From Trichosphaerium sp. ATCC 40318 (lineage: Eukaryota > Discosea > Flabellinia > Trichosidae), in contig JALMLS010000374.1 in the NCBI GenBank assembly GCA_038496445.1, forward strand, positions 222,004-286,003: a DNA stretch of 64,000 bases, given 5' to 3'. Position numbers and translations under genes: made by a program. This document shows positions 1 through 11,424 of the stretch, piece by piece (position 1 is the stretch's first letter; each line of letters begins with the position of its first letter). The notes beneath the pieces were generated by a model. It made no database searches. It was not told the origin of the DNA and worked only from the letters and a program-made list of their open reading frames with translations.

Positions 1-1285
1 CAAGTTCGTCATTGATAGTTTTTGTTAATCTATTTGAGTTTTTTGCTGCCTCGATTGTCTTTGCTACTAAAAGGTGTCCAGAGCGTTGAGAACTTCTTCT
101 CTTCTGTGAGTCATTATAGCTACTCTTTGAAACCTTCAAAGCTACTTGTGCTGCGTTTGAGAAAACATAAAGGTTCTCTGAATCGAAGGTTATTCCGGCA
201 AGAACATTGTACTTTGTAGGCAATGCCAGATGAACAATACGTTTTGTCACAAGGTCAATAACAGATATAGTATTAAAACCATCGGTACAATATATCACGT
301 GAACATCCTTATCATAGTTAATGTATATCTGCTTGACGTTCTTTGGTTTTGTTAGAATATGTCTAGTATCACGTTTTTTAACATCAACAATATGTATCTC
401 GAACCCGCCTATAAATTCGAATGCCACAGCAAATACACCAGGAGATATAAAAGCCACATCCTCACAATGCCATTTACCACGTGATTTTGAGTCTTTTTTA
501 CTCCAGCAAGCACTTACACTTCCTGTAGAGTCAACTTTATAAATACCTTTTTTGCAAGCCAAATAAATATTTCCTTGCATATCTGTTGTCATCCCCATAC
601 TTCCTTTAGCGCCACTTGCTCTAATAGTTGATTCATCTACTATAAGTGATACTCCACGCCTTTTTTTAAGTACTTCTACAACGGCATCAGTGCCTATAGT
701 TGCAAATATACGATCTTGATGCGAATCAAAGTACACGATTAGAGCAATCTATTACAAAACCGTTAATGGCACTTTTTTTTTCTTACTTTTTCTTTAAAAA
801 TCACGTGCGTCATCTTCGTCGTAGTCTTCTAATCCTACTAAGATCCTAACAATACCAGTATTTATATCCATGCTAATGATACCATCATTCGACTCAGCGA
901 GTATGAGCTACATGAATAAGAAAAGGAACAAAAAGATTAAAATAATAAAAAAATCCTGTCATAGCCGGTTTTAGAAAGATGCTAAAATGCCGCTTTTACC
1001 TTTGATTTACGTATAGTAATATCGTTTATCGAATCCAGAAATATTGTTCGCCCTTTTGCGGTCTTGTAGCCTTATTTCAAATTAAGCTCAAAGATAACTC
1101 GCTAACGTACCTTTTTTCGCGCAGATATTACCTCCAATCACCTCTGCGGTGACTACTAAACGCTCTTGTTCCTGTTTGTTGTTAGTGATATTTTTATGTG
1201 TAATAGCGCACCATAGAGGTATCTCACTACGCTCAAGAAACTGTTCGGGTCGTTGATGTCCAGTCGAATTCTTGTTAGTCCACAA
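1..1285 (-). CDS. Beta-propeller (NHL/SMP-30-like) protein, C-terminal end outside window
   Basis: Spliced minus-strand gene running off the window start. The first exon starts at an ATG at 1285 (MWTNKN...). Introns at 1071-1110, 908-999 and 749-808 join in frame. After them one reading frame stays open from 748 to base 1, although it shows no ATG-started ORF of its own. The protein has repeated blade-like segments such as DNDG/IYxxxxDG patterns, for example ILAESNDGIISMDINTG and VYFDSHQDRIFATIG. These are typical of six-bladed NHL or SMP-30-type propellers. I see no catalytic signature, so the function is unknown. The 749-808 intron keeps frame only if its donor is GC (GAC|GCACGTGATT); the GT four bases later gives the wrong phase. 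The lower end is truncated by the window. Confidence 0.6.
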
Positions 1286-1495
1286 AAGTATTTTCGGGTT
1301 TTTTCTTTCGGTTATCTCTTTTTACTACTCGTTCTCAGCTAGCACCTTTCCAATGCTCGAATTTCTTTAAGTTCTTAGTTCTTATACAACACGAAGAGCA
1401 TGTTAATAGAAAAGACGACGATTTTATAAAGGGACAAGCAGTACAACTAATTTCTTTTTTTTTTGTTTTTCTGGCAAAGTTGATTTTCTTCTTCG

Positions 1496-4400
1496 TTAAA
1501 ATAGGTTGACATCACGCTTTGCCAAATTTTGGCGCCATCGTGGTAACTTGTAAAACTGATCTTTTGTAAGTTCAAACACCTCTTTAAACTCCGCATCACT
1601 CAAGTAAGACTAAAAGAAAACGTGATTAAAATCAGTGAAAACAACAAAAAAAGAAGTGCTTAAAAAAAAATGAGTGAATGGTTCTCGTACTTCTCTCTTT
1701 GCTGGATCTACAGCCTTAGGATAAGGCCTATTTATCAAGTCTTCGTATGAGAAGCAACCAGTCTCCTCTCCATCACCCTCTGCTTTCTTGGTGTTTGTCT
1801 TTTCTCGGAGACGTTCATTTTCTTCTTTCAATCTTTGAATCATGAGCTCTTGCTCAGTCATTTGGTTCTTGACCTTGCTAGCAAGCTCTTGATTTTGTTT
1901 CTCAAGAGCCTCTATCTTATTTTGCATATGTTCATAATGCTTCTTAGCGAGTTCTCCATCTACAAACACAGTAAAAAAGCGAAGAAAAAAAAAACCCAAA
2001 AAAAAAAAAAGTTTTGGAACTTACCTTGAGGTACTTCGATGATTATCTTCTTTGGAGTAACGCTAACTTGTTCTTGTAGAGCTTTAGTTGTCTTAGCAGT
2101 ATCTTTATACTCTACTTCTTCAATAGAAGGTTCATCAGACGTATCATTGTCATTTTTTTCAGTTGCTTTAAACTTATCTTCAGCAACCATATCCTTTCCA
2201 GCAGGAGACTCATTTCCATCTTCTGAAATAGTATCAAGATTGTTATTTGTTTGTTTATCAAAACTTCTAAAGTCTAATTTCTCATAATCAAGCTTGATTT
2301 GATGCTGTGTGCCGCGTCTAAAAATAGATCAAAAAAACCGAAAGACCAAAAAAGACTAAACACGAACCTATGCGATCTCCTGAACTCCATATCTGCTTTT
2401 TGACGTTCTAGCATCTCTAACTCACTGTCTGAGTCTTCTTCTTCTGGATCTTCTTCTCCAATATCGTTGTTATCGCCGTCTTCAACGTCTTCTTGTTTCT
2501 CATCCTTGCCGTACTGTAGAACAATATCTTCAGGCTCTTCTTTGTCCTCTTGCTTGGTTTTATCCTTCGCGTCATCTTCAGCGGTAGCACCATCTCCTTC
2601 ATCAGGTGATTCGTCTTTTGGAGCAGGCGTATCATCTCCTTCAACAGGGGTGTCTTCCTCAGCAGGGGTGTCATCATCTTTATCTTCACCGTCGTTATCT
2701 TCTTCAGTAGGCGTAGTTTCAGTTGCCTCCTCAACTTTATCGTCGTCCTGGGCTTGCTCTGTTTCTTGAGTTTTCTCAGTGATTTGATCTTCTACTTTCT
2801 CTTCAGCGCTCGAATTTGCGGAACCGTTGTCCTTTGTAACGTCTTCTGGTGCTAGAGTTAAGTTAGTGAGGCTCTTTATTAGCTTATTGTACCATCTGAT
2901 GTCTCAGTAGGTTTCTCTTCAGTAGGTTTTTCTGAGACATTGTTATCTTCTTCAACGTCTTCTGAATCATCCTTTTTTTTGGCTTCACCCTCAGTTGTTC
3001 CTTTCTTCTTTGAGCTCTTCTTGCCTTCTTTTTTCGATTCAACTTTTTCTCCTGGAGGAGATGTAACAGGAGAATCTCCTTCACCATTTGAGTCTTTCTC
3101 AGCCTTCTTAGAAGCGTCTAGAAGAAATGTAAGCATGGATTAACACGTGAACACACAAAAGAATTCAAACACATAGAACAAGTTGTTAGGACATGAAGCG
3201 TTTAGAAGATCGGCGATCGCGTAAAAATAAGTAATGTTGTTTTGCCATTTGTGTTGGTCAGAGTTTACACGTAAACTTAGTTTGACTTACCACTGACAAG
3301 CAAATTCTTCGATTTCTTCCTCTTGCCAGATTTATCCCTTCTCTTCTTTCCTTTACCCTTTTTTTCACGTGTTTTCTTTGATCCACTTTCACGTATTCTC
3401 TTACTACTCTTTGTTCTCCTTGTGACACTACAAACTCTGTTAAGATTTTTTGAGAAGAGAAAAAATCAAACGCTTACGGTTTTGATCCTTTCTTGCCACG
3501 ACGCTTAGCTCCTGGTTTCTTTGTTATAATATCAACCTTGAGAGGTTCAGTGGCAAGGGATTTATTGATACCCAACGCAATCGAAAACTGTGGACCAGCA
3601 GCAACAGCTGTGAACTTAAAGTTTGGATATTCTTTAAGTTGTATAGGCTTATGACTATCCTTATCGTTACCAGTACCTAGAACGTTATGTAAATTACGCG
3701 TGAATTAATGTCTAATAACTTACCAAGCTCTCCAAAAGATCCAGAACCCCAAGCCCACAAAGAACCATCAGCTACGTTGTCATCAGTTTGTTGATTTTTT
3801 CTTCAAGTTTTTTATATTTATTGTTTACCTGTGAGTGCAAGGGAGTGACCATCTCCAGAGGATGTAGCAATGAAGTTTTTGACTTCAAGAGATTTTATTT
3901 TAGTTGGAGAAGTCTTTTGTTTATCATTGCCGTGACCGAGTTTTCCTAGGTGACAAAGTTTAAAAAAAACTGTTCAAAGAAAAAAATACTCTTTACCTTC
4001 TTCGCCGTCTCCCCATGTACAAATTTCGCCATCAACTAAAGTACACAGTCAAATATTATTCACTGTTATATTTGTACCTGTTACAGCAACGGCGTGGTTG
4101 TCAGAAGCGCTTAAAGTTTGACACTTGAGTTCAGGAACTTGTTCTGGTTTCTTTACCCTCTTGCGACTTCCATGACCCAACCTTTATTATTTATCAATTA
4201 AACAAAACGTACAATCATTGACGTACTTTCCGTGGTCATTGTCGCCCCAAGAATAGACAGAAAAGTCCTCTACACAGAGTCTGTTAACACTGGCACGTTT
4301 TTTTTTGTGTTACGAAAAATTCGAGAAAAGAGAACGCGTACCAGTAATAGCATAAGCGTGTGTTCCACAGTTGTATACATTAATGAAACTTAGATTCTTA

Positions 4401-7400
4401 GTGAGGAGCCTTTTAGGTGCTAATGCCTTGTTCTCAATTCCAGAACTCCTAAGGAGATAGACAAGGTATTGAAGACCCCATCCAACCTTTCCACCCCAAA
4501 TATACAATTCTCCAGTGTCTAAAAAAACAACACGTGAGAAACGAAGAAAAGCATGAAACAAGTTGGTTACCTGATAAAGCAAGTGTATTACATTCAGCGG
4601 CTGTAACTTTAGCGAATTCAACATCTTTGATCTCACTGATACGCCAAGGCTGAAAGAGAGAGGTGATTAATGTTCTTTCAATGTTGTAGTTTAATGGTAA
4701 CCAAAGTACATACGCTGAAGTGTTGCTTTGTTTCTGGATCACCACATAGTATATCAAGGCCCCAAGAGAATGCTCCTCCATCAGCTAAGGGTTTGTTTTA
4801 ATACATGCCTTTATATTTTGGAAAAAGGTATTTTTAAAGCGTACTGCTGATAGCAGCTGAGTGATGACTGCTAGCTGAGATATCTTGGAATTTTATACTC
4901 TTTGTTACGTCGATCTGCTTAGGATTAAGTCTAGTCAACATATCTCCATGACCAAGTCTATCATTGATAAGTATTTACAACAACATTCTTTTTTTTTTTT
5001 TGTAACTCACTTTCCAGTTCCACCGTATCCCCAACTCCATATCTCTCCTTTGGCTGAAGAAAATCGTTTAGTTTTCGGCTGATAAATACAATAAAACAAC
5101 GCAATAAAAATCCGCTACTTACCTGTTAAAGCCAACACGTGAGGTTCTTCGAAGCCTCCTGTCGATATTTTTTTGAAATAAATATTTTGGAGAGAAATAA
5201 TAGGTGTTGGGCTCAATACCATCCCTTTTCCTGGTTGACACAATACAACAGGATCTTACATAAAAACATAAGACATTACAGTAACAAAACACTCTGTACC
5301 TTGACCCCACGTAAAAACATGATACTGGCTATTGTCAACAGCAGCTTTTTTCTCAGTAATCGGCTTATCTTTTTAAAGGAGTTAACAGGATACAAAAATA
5401 CTTATCACGCACCTTCAATAAACTGAAGGTCTACTTTAATGACATCTTTTTCATCGAAGTCACGAAGTAAATTAGCTATCATAGGGAATCCACGCTTTAA
5501 ACAATGTTAAAAGAGCGATTTTTTTTTCCGAAAAAACCAAAAAAGGCAGGTAGGTACCTTCTTTGCGATATCTCGAGGTGTAAGATTATTGAACATCATG
5601 TCTTTGTGAGCACCATATTTCAATAAGAACTTTACTACGCTATGATGACCATTCTGCGCGGCCACATAAAGAGGTGTTGATTTATCTCCACCTAAAAGGA
5701 GCGTTAATTAATTAATTCTTCCTTTGTACATACCTCTTTGGTTAAGATTAGCGCCCATTTGAGCGAGATATTCGACGATTTCTGAGTGTCCTCTAAGCAA
5801 ATATAAGCCGGGATTAATGAAGAATGGGATTTACCTCATGCAAGCTGCATATACAGGGGAATAACCTCTGAAAGTATCTTCAACAAAAGCGCCTTTTGAT
5901 TTATGAGAAACACAGAAACCAAGAAGACTTTCGAGCGTACCTCTGCTTACTAGAAGTTTTGTAATCTCGAGGAATCCGTTCTGGCTAGCAATATAAAGTG
6001 GTGAAGAACCATCTCCTCCCTTTACGTTTATAATAGCGCCAACATTTATTAGTTTATGAACCACCTCAACGTGACCTTTCATGGCTATAAAAAAAATATT
6101 AGAACGAGAGAGAAATAAAATAAAAAAAGTGAAGCGTGTTAACAAGTAATAGTACATACCAGCAATGTAAAGTGGAGTAAATCCTCCTTTGTAAATAGCA
6201 TTTACGGCTGCCCCATATTCTACCAATAATTGGACAATATCAAGAGCACCAAGCTGACATGCTGTAAAAATAATTAGCTCTCACGTGCTGTACAATATTT
6301 ATTGTTTTGGGTTTATTTACCAATATAAAAAGCCGTAGCGCCAGCTCTCGTTTTAGCTTCAATACTCGCACCACTAAATATTTTTAGATGCTAATAATGA
6401 TCCGAATATAAATTCTAAAATACTATGTACGCATCCAGGATAGCTTTAATAATATTTTTTTCACCTCTATGGCAAGCGATGTATAATACGGTTTTACCAT
6501 CCTTATTCCACTTATCTATAAAAGGCTTCGCCTGAATAAAATATTAAAAGGACTATTAACAAGCAAGACTGAATAAGAGGTGAATGGTAAGCAAAAAAAA
6601 GTCAAAAAACTCCAAAAAGCGAAAGCGTAATTTTGATTTGTTTGAAATCTGTTCTGCCTACCTCTGCCTGTCGCACGATCCATTTAACGGTGTCAATATC
6701 TTTCTTTAGTACGGCAGTAACTAATTGGTCTAGTGTAGGCTTAAGAGATGGTGGAAGCTCTAAAACATCAAATTGGAGTCCAGCAACCTAAAAATACTTT
6801 TTAGTCACGTGATTTTTCTGAAAATAAAAAAAAAGTCGCATTATATTCATTTGTGTAGTGCACTTACTTGCTTTAAAGTGAGCGGCCCGTTAGCTCCAGC
6901 ATAGACACATAAATCTTTAACTGTTTTCTTTGGATGGCTGCCTATAACACCGAAATAATCGCCTTGTATTGTAATAAAGACCTCCCCTTTATAACAAACG
7001 TCATTGTTTTAATACTTTACAGCTAGTATAGAGTACCTGTAGCGATTTTTAACCCTATACCGATGATAGCACCTACGTAAAGTAGTTAACGAATTATGTA
7101 CTTCAAATCAAAGCAATGGTTGCGAGGTAGTTACACGTATGATTTACGTACCGTTTTCTCCCCATGGCTGCGAGAATTTTACAGGGTTCTTTACGTTACT
7201 TTTAAAACCGTCTGATGATAATGCTATCAAATTGGAAGTACTACCTGATGCTAAAAGGGAGAGCGAGTAAGTTGGTTTTTTTTTTGTAGACTAGTAATGC
7301 TTTTCAATTAAAATAGCCTATTAGCGTAGACAGTGCCCTGTGTAAAGCATTTCTGATGTGAATTCTATAAAACTATTCTAAAGTGCTAATACGTACCAAC

Positions 7401-7919
7401 GCCAAGTAAAACCTTTGTCTTATTGCCTATTTCAGCTACTTCCCACTCCATGTAGGCAATATCATCGCTGGCTGTGAACGGCGAATCGCTTTTAACGAAG
7501 AGCTCTTCCTTTGTAGTTTCCGACCAGCTTATGCTCTGTCCTGATAATGCATTAGAACGTTACCTAGCGCTCGCTAACTTCAAGTTTTTTTGTTTTTCAA
7601 AACGAGCAAATATTCCAACTAGGACCGCCTATCGGCATATCACATGCCCTGTCGTGTCATAAAACCGGTTTTTAAGGCTTTCTATGTCAATTACCTTCAA
7701 TGTAAACTCCAGGGACATCGGGATCTACAAGTGTAAACTCCAGCATTGGGAAACACTCACGCTCTTGTTGATTACTTCTATAACGTGCGGGGCTAATAAG
7801 ACACCAGAATGTGCACCAATAGCTCACAACAAGATTGAGTGTGGCAACTTCACCTCGCTTCCCTTCCCGTCAAATAATACAGTCTTAATAACGGAATAAA
7901 GGTCGCTTGGTAACTGCAT
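1496..7919 (-). CDS. Giant multidomain protein: SPRY - ankyrin - RCC1 - acidic linker - coiled coil - villin headpiece
   Basis: About 25 short exons read from ATG 7919 (MQLPSDLYSVIKTVLF) to TAA at 1496-1498, an estimated 1,500-1,700 residues. In order: a SPRY/B30.2-type domain (about 7660-6860, with YMEWEV, GAIIGIGL and GEVFITIQGDYFGVIG); ankyrin repeats (6540-5560, for example GHVEVVHKLINVGA and SSPLYIASQNGFLEI); RCC1 repeats (5500-3500, with EEPHVLALTG and GYGGTGKLGHGD); a Lys-rich patch (3470-3300); a long Glu/Asp/Thr-rich linker (3130-2030); a coiled coil (1960-1780); and a C-terminal villin headpiece (1770-1499, from YEDLINRPYPKAVDP to LSDAEFKEVF, PRWRQ and final NLF). Headpieces bind F-actin, RCC1 repeats often mediate GTPase or chromatin contacts, and SPRY and ankyrin repeats bind proteins. 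This suggests a cytoskeletal scaffold, which is inference. The first splice junctions near 7560-7800 are only approximately placed. Continuity rests on compatible phases and the absence of a start or stop between domains. Confidence 0.72.
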
Positions 7920-8457
7920 TGTATAACAAAACCCTCAGTGTTGTTTTGGCATCAGTGAACACTATTTATCTATCAAAACGACGAGCAATATTATCAATTG
8001 TAGGTGTCAGTTATGGGACATAACAAATTGACACACCGGATCGTTAGTGGTGATAAATGCCTTGACACCTTCATCTTTTATTAGTTTACTTTGGCGTAGG
8101 TTCATAGTATGAACACCTCACCCTCCAATACCTTGACTCCTTGATCTTGTTACATGTGCATAGGCCATGCGTCACGCCAGCCAATATATATCAAACACGT
8201 TTTTTCAACAAATTTTCATCCTTTTTTTTTCAAAAGTATCACGTGTCAAATTGGTGTTATGTCTTTTCCTGTTGGTTGTCTATGGTAAATACTTGAAGAA
8301 GAAACACATCTGGCGTTTCAGAGCATGCAATATAAACTCCATAAGGTACATAGTTTACACTTTTGAAAAAGTACATACGTTTTACGTCGCTTTAAGTCAA
8401 ACCACTATTACAACCTCACCCAGACATTACCCTTAAAAGCGTTCTATTATCTACAAC
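7920..8457. promoter_or_regulatory. Divergent intergenic region
   Basis: It lies between the start of the headpiece gene (minus) and the F-box/LRR gene (plus), so both promoters must lie here. It is AT-rich and carries one CACGTG at 8240-8245. An F-box/LRR-like stretch on the minus strand around 8040-8110 (repeat-like 'cttgacaccttcatc') hints at a decayed LRR fragment, but it is too short to call. Confidence 0.4.
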
Positions 8458-9636
8458 ATGAGTTTAATGCAGCTACCTACAGAGATATTAGCCCACATCT
8501 TGCTTCACACAACAAAAGCGCGGTTTGTAGCTTGTCAAACGTGCCATCTCATTGCTTCAATCGTTCATGATGTTATTGGGTACGAAGAAGTGAAAATTAC
8601 AAATATCTCACAAGTGCAGCCGCTTTTAAAGCACCCCAGCACTCTTCGGAAAACAAAAATCTGCCTACATGGACTTTGTTTTAATGATAACATTATCAAG
8701 CTATTTGCTGGCGCTCAAAATATTAACTTTAGCGAGACTGCAGTGACGGACAAAGGTGTCAAAGAACTCGCTGGAGTTCATACTATTCATCTCAATCACA
8801 GTAAAGTTACTGATGAAGGTATTAAAGCACTTGCTGGAGTTCATACTATTTACCTTCAAAAAACGAGAGTAACTGGTGAAGGTATTAGAGCACTTGCTGG
8901 AGTTCACACTATTTCTCTCCACGGATGTAGGAAAATAACTGACAAAGGTGTCAAAGCACTTGCTGGAGTTCATACTATTCGTCTCAGTTTCACTCCAGTA
9001 ACTGACAAAGGTATTAAAGCACTTGCTGGAGTTCACACTATTTTCCTTCACAGTTGTAGCAATGTGACAGATGAAGGCGTTAAAGCGCTTGCTGGAGTAC
9101 ATGAGATACACCTTAGTGGAACCTCAGTAACAGATGAAGGTGTCAAAGAACTTGCTGGAGTTCATACTATTCATCTCAATCACAGTAAAGTAACTGACGA
9201 AGGCGTTAAAGCACTTGCTGGAGTACACACTATTTTTCTTAGTGGTTGTGAGAATGTTACAGATGAAGGTGTTAAAGCGCTTGCTGGAGTACATGAGATA
9301 CACCTTAGTGGAACCTCCGTAGCAGATGAAGGTGTTAAAGCACTTGCTGGAGTTTACGCTATTTTCCTTTGTGGATGTAATGTTACCGATGAAGGTGTTA
9401 GAGCACTTGCTGGAGTTCATACTATTTCTCTCCACGGATGTAGGTATATAACAGACAAAGGTGTCAAAGAACTTGCTGGAGTTCATACTATCCACCTCAA
9501 TTACACATCAGTAACTGACAAAGGTATCATAGCACTTGTTGGGGCAAGACTTATTACTGCCCTTAGAACTGCTGTAACTAAAGAAGGGGCTAAATCTTTA
9601 AAAGGGACTAAGGTTATTAGTAACCATCGCAAATAA
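8458..9636 (+). CDS. F-box / leucine-rich-repeat protein (FBXL/AMN1-like), intact
   Basis: Single-exon, 392 residues, ATG at 8458. Residues 5-45 are an F-box (LPTEILAHILLHT, then ACQTCHLIASIVHDVIGYE). From about residue 85 there are roughly 13 LRRs of 22-25 residues with the repeating core LAGVHTIxL followed by VTDEGVKA. F-box proteins are substrate adaptors of SCF (Skp1-cullin-F-box) ubiquitin ligases, and the LRR face selects the substrate. Neighbouring repeats are almost identical in DNA, for example the CTTGCTGGAGTTCA core. This points to recent repeat expansion or conversion. It is the best-preserved of several family members here. The target is unknown. Confidence 0.9.
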   Translation: MSLMQLPTEILAHILLHTTKARFVACQTCHLIASIVHDVIGYEEVKITNISQVQPLLKHPSTLRKTKICLHGLCFNDNIIKLFAGAQNINFSETAVTDKGVKELAGVHTIHLNHSKVTDEGIKALAGVHTIYLQKTRVTGEGIRALAGVHTISLHGCRKITDKGVKALAGVHTIRLSFTPVTDKGIKALAGVHTIFLHSCSNVTDEGVKALAGVHEIHLSGTSVTDEGVKELAGVHTIHLNHSKVTDEGVKALAGVHTIFLSGCENVTDEGVKALAGVHEIHLSGTSVADEGVKALAGVYAIFLCGCNVTDEGVRALAGVHTISLHGCRYITDKGVKELAGVHTIHLNYTSVTDKGIIALVGARLITALRTAVTKEGAKSLKGTKVISNHRK

Positions 9637-10606
9637 ACTCTGGGTCCCATTGTTCCATGTAATCCCATCTCTTATACAACGTGGATGTAGAATGGAAATT
9701 TTAGTTGACAAGATAAGTCATGTATTCACAAAAAACAGTTGATTCTCAGCCCCGAAACGAAATACGAAGATGGTGGTCTATAAAGTCTGACAGCACTTTC
9801 GGATATAACTCGAACTAATGCAATATGGCAAAAGAGCACTGGCCTCATGGAGCAGGAGTTGATCCATAAGGTATGGCCTAAGAGAAAAAGCTCATCAGCG
9901 AGGAGCTTAGCTGCTTCATGAGAACAATTTTAGAAAGAGATGCTCAATAAACGACAAAGGTTGAGTGTCCGACTGGAACTCAGTTGAGCTTCCTAAAAAA
10001 TAATACATAAAAATAAATACTATAAAAAGCACAGGGGCGGAAGGTCACTCCTTCACTGTTACGGTCCATCAAGTAGTTGTGTCCTCGTCATATATACACG
10101 TGGAAGATTGGTTTGGTGCAACTCCAAATGTCAACCCTTAGTGAGCACCAATGTAGGCTTGCTTAAGAATGGTAGTCCTGGCGTAGACAAATAACAGTAA
10201 AGTAGATGCTCAATATTGTCCGTTTCAGTCAAGTTAGTCAACCCGTTATTTCGCCAGTTATTTTTCGCTCTTCAAGCAGTTTATTTGTATTATAGTACGC
10301 ATTGGAGCACTTATGTCGAAAAAAATAACTGGCGAAATAACGGGTTGACTAACTTGACTGAAACGGACAATAAAAAGCAGTATTTCGTATTGTACTGTCA
10401 TATTATTCAAAACGTTTTCGCACGTGATACAGCTATACGTATTGTTGGAGTACCAACATTGATATAGTGTTACACTGCCATAACAGATTCTGTGGAATTC
10501 GTTTATTACTAAAATACCGCAGGACGTTTAAACAAAGAATAGTTTAAGTGAACAGCAACTTAATCCTATTCGGTGTTAGTACAATACCCAACCTAAAACC
10601 TCCACA
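9637..10606. other. Intergenic spacer with inverted repeat
   Basis: No convincing ORF in about 970 bases. It contains the 51-bp inverted repeat described separately and CACGTG at 10099 and 10421. Confidence 0.5.
10215..10371. repeat. Perfect 51-bp inverted repeat with 55-nt loop
   Basis: The left arm 10215-10265 begins attgtccgtttcagtcaagt. The right arm 10321-10371 is its exact reverse complement, ending cttgactgaaacggacaat. The loop is 10266-10320. Such a long perfect palindrome implies a recent origin, as a MITE-like element or palindromic duplication, or selection on a hairpin RNA. I see no clear target-site duplication and no ORF of note. Confidence 0.9.
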
Positions 10607-11103
10607 ATGAACCAAAAGGTCAAATCAAAAGCTAGTACAATAGTTAATGCAACAGTAAATATTACAAACGACCTACCTAACGGCCCATACGCTCAAATAA
10701 AATCAGGAGGAAGCAATATGCCTATGGCAGCCGCGTTTATGTGTATCCACCCATAATTCGAGTTTTAAACCCGAAAATTAACGATTGTTACGTTTTCTTA
10801 ACAGAACGACTAGCACCGGCATTAGAGGTGTTTGTAGCTGAAAGTAGCCTATGTAGAGACGCAGCACAGGCCGTTGTTAATTGTATACAACGATCTCAAG
10901 GCCAAATGACCTCAAACATGAGGAATACCAAGATTGAAATGCAATCTACCCCTACTGTAACTCAGGTAATATTTAAAGGAGGTGTGCTAGAATTGGAATG
11001 TCAACTTGGCCCATTCGGTGTAAAAAATGGAGATTCTCTTGAAATGCATGTTTCTATTGCGTCTGTTACTAAAATTAAACAAAAACCTTGCTCTGTAATG
11101 TAG
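10607..11103 (+). CDS. Ubiquitin-like fold protein with C-terminal CaaX box (MUB-like)
   Basis: A short first exon (ATG 10607, MNQKVKSKA) and a second exon fit together in phase if an intron runs from 10635 (A|GTACAA) to 10804 (TTTTCTTAACAG). Without it the start codon and the main frame disagree. The mature protein would be about 109 residues. The C-terminal half resembles the end of a beta-grasp ubiquitin fold: QVIFKGGVLELE, then FGVKNGDSLEMHV. The protein ends in CSVM, a CaaX prenylation motif whose Met favours farnesylation. Membrane-anchored ubiquitin-fold (MUB) proteins have exactly this layout and recruit E2 enzymes to membranes. The family call is tentative because the N-terminal half is weakly similar. 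Confidence 0.5.
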
Positions 11104-11424
11104 TCAAAGAGTGTAGGGTACACAGTGATAGCATATCATAAGACAATTTGTAGCACAATAAATAGAAACACATCTTTACAAAATAAACTAAAATGAACAA
11201 AAAAGTCACGTGACAGATTTTTTTTTGATGTATACTCCCTGCGTTAGATAAACAAGCCCAGCTTACAATTATTGATGTTACATAGATTGTTGTCAAGTAT
11301 CTTTAGAATTACGCCTTTTGAAACACGCTTTAGCACATTAGTAAACCTCGCGAGAGTCCAGCTAAGAAATTCTGACAAATGGTAAAAAGATGAATGTGCG
11401 TTTATTTTAAAACTGGTGCAAGGT

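Noticed and set aside
8701-9495. Long antisense frames (8701-9111 and 9124-9495, minus) rich in MNSSKCFNTF repeats
   Set aside because: They are shadows of the LRR repeats on the coding strand; the same occurs at 42199-42618 and 49137-49481.
8700-9560. Regular DNA repeats that could suggest a CRISPR array
   Set aside because: The repeats are in frame, vary between units and encode LRRs; spacers are absent.
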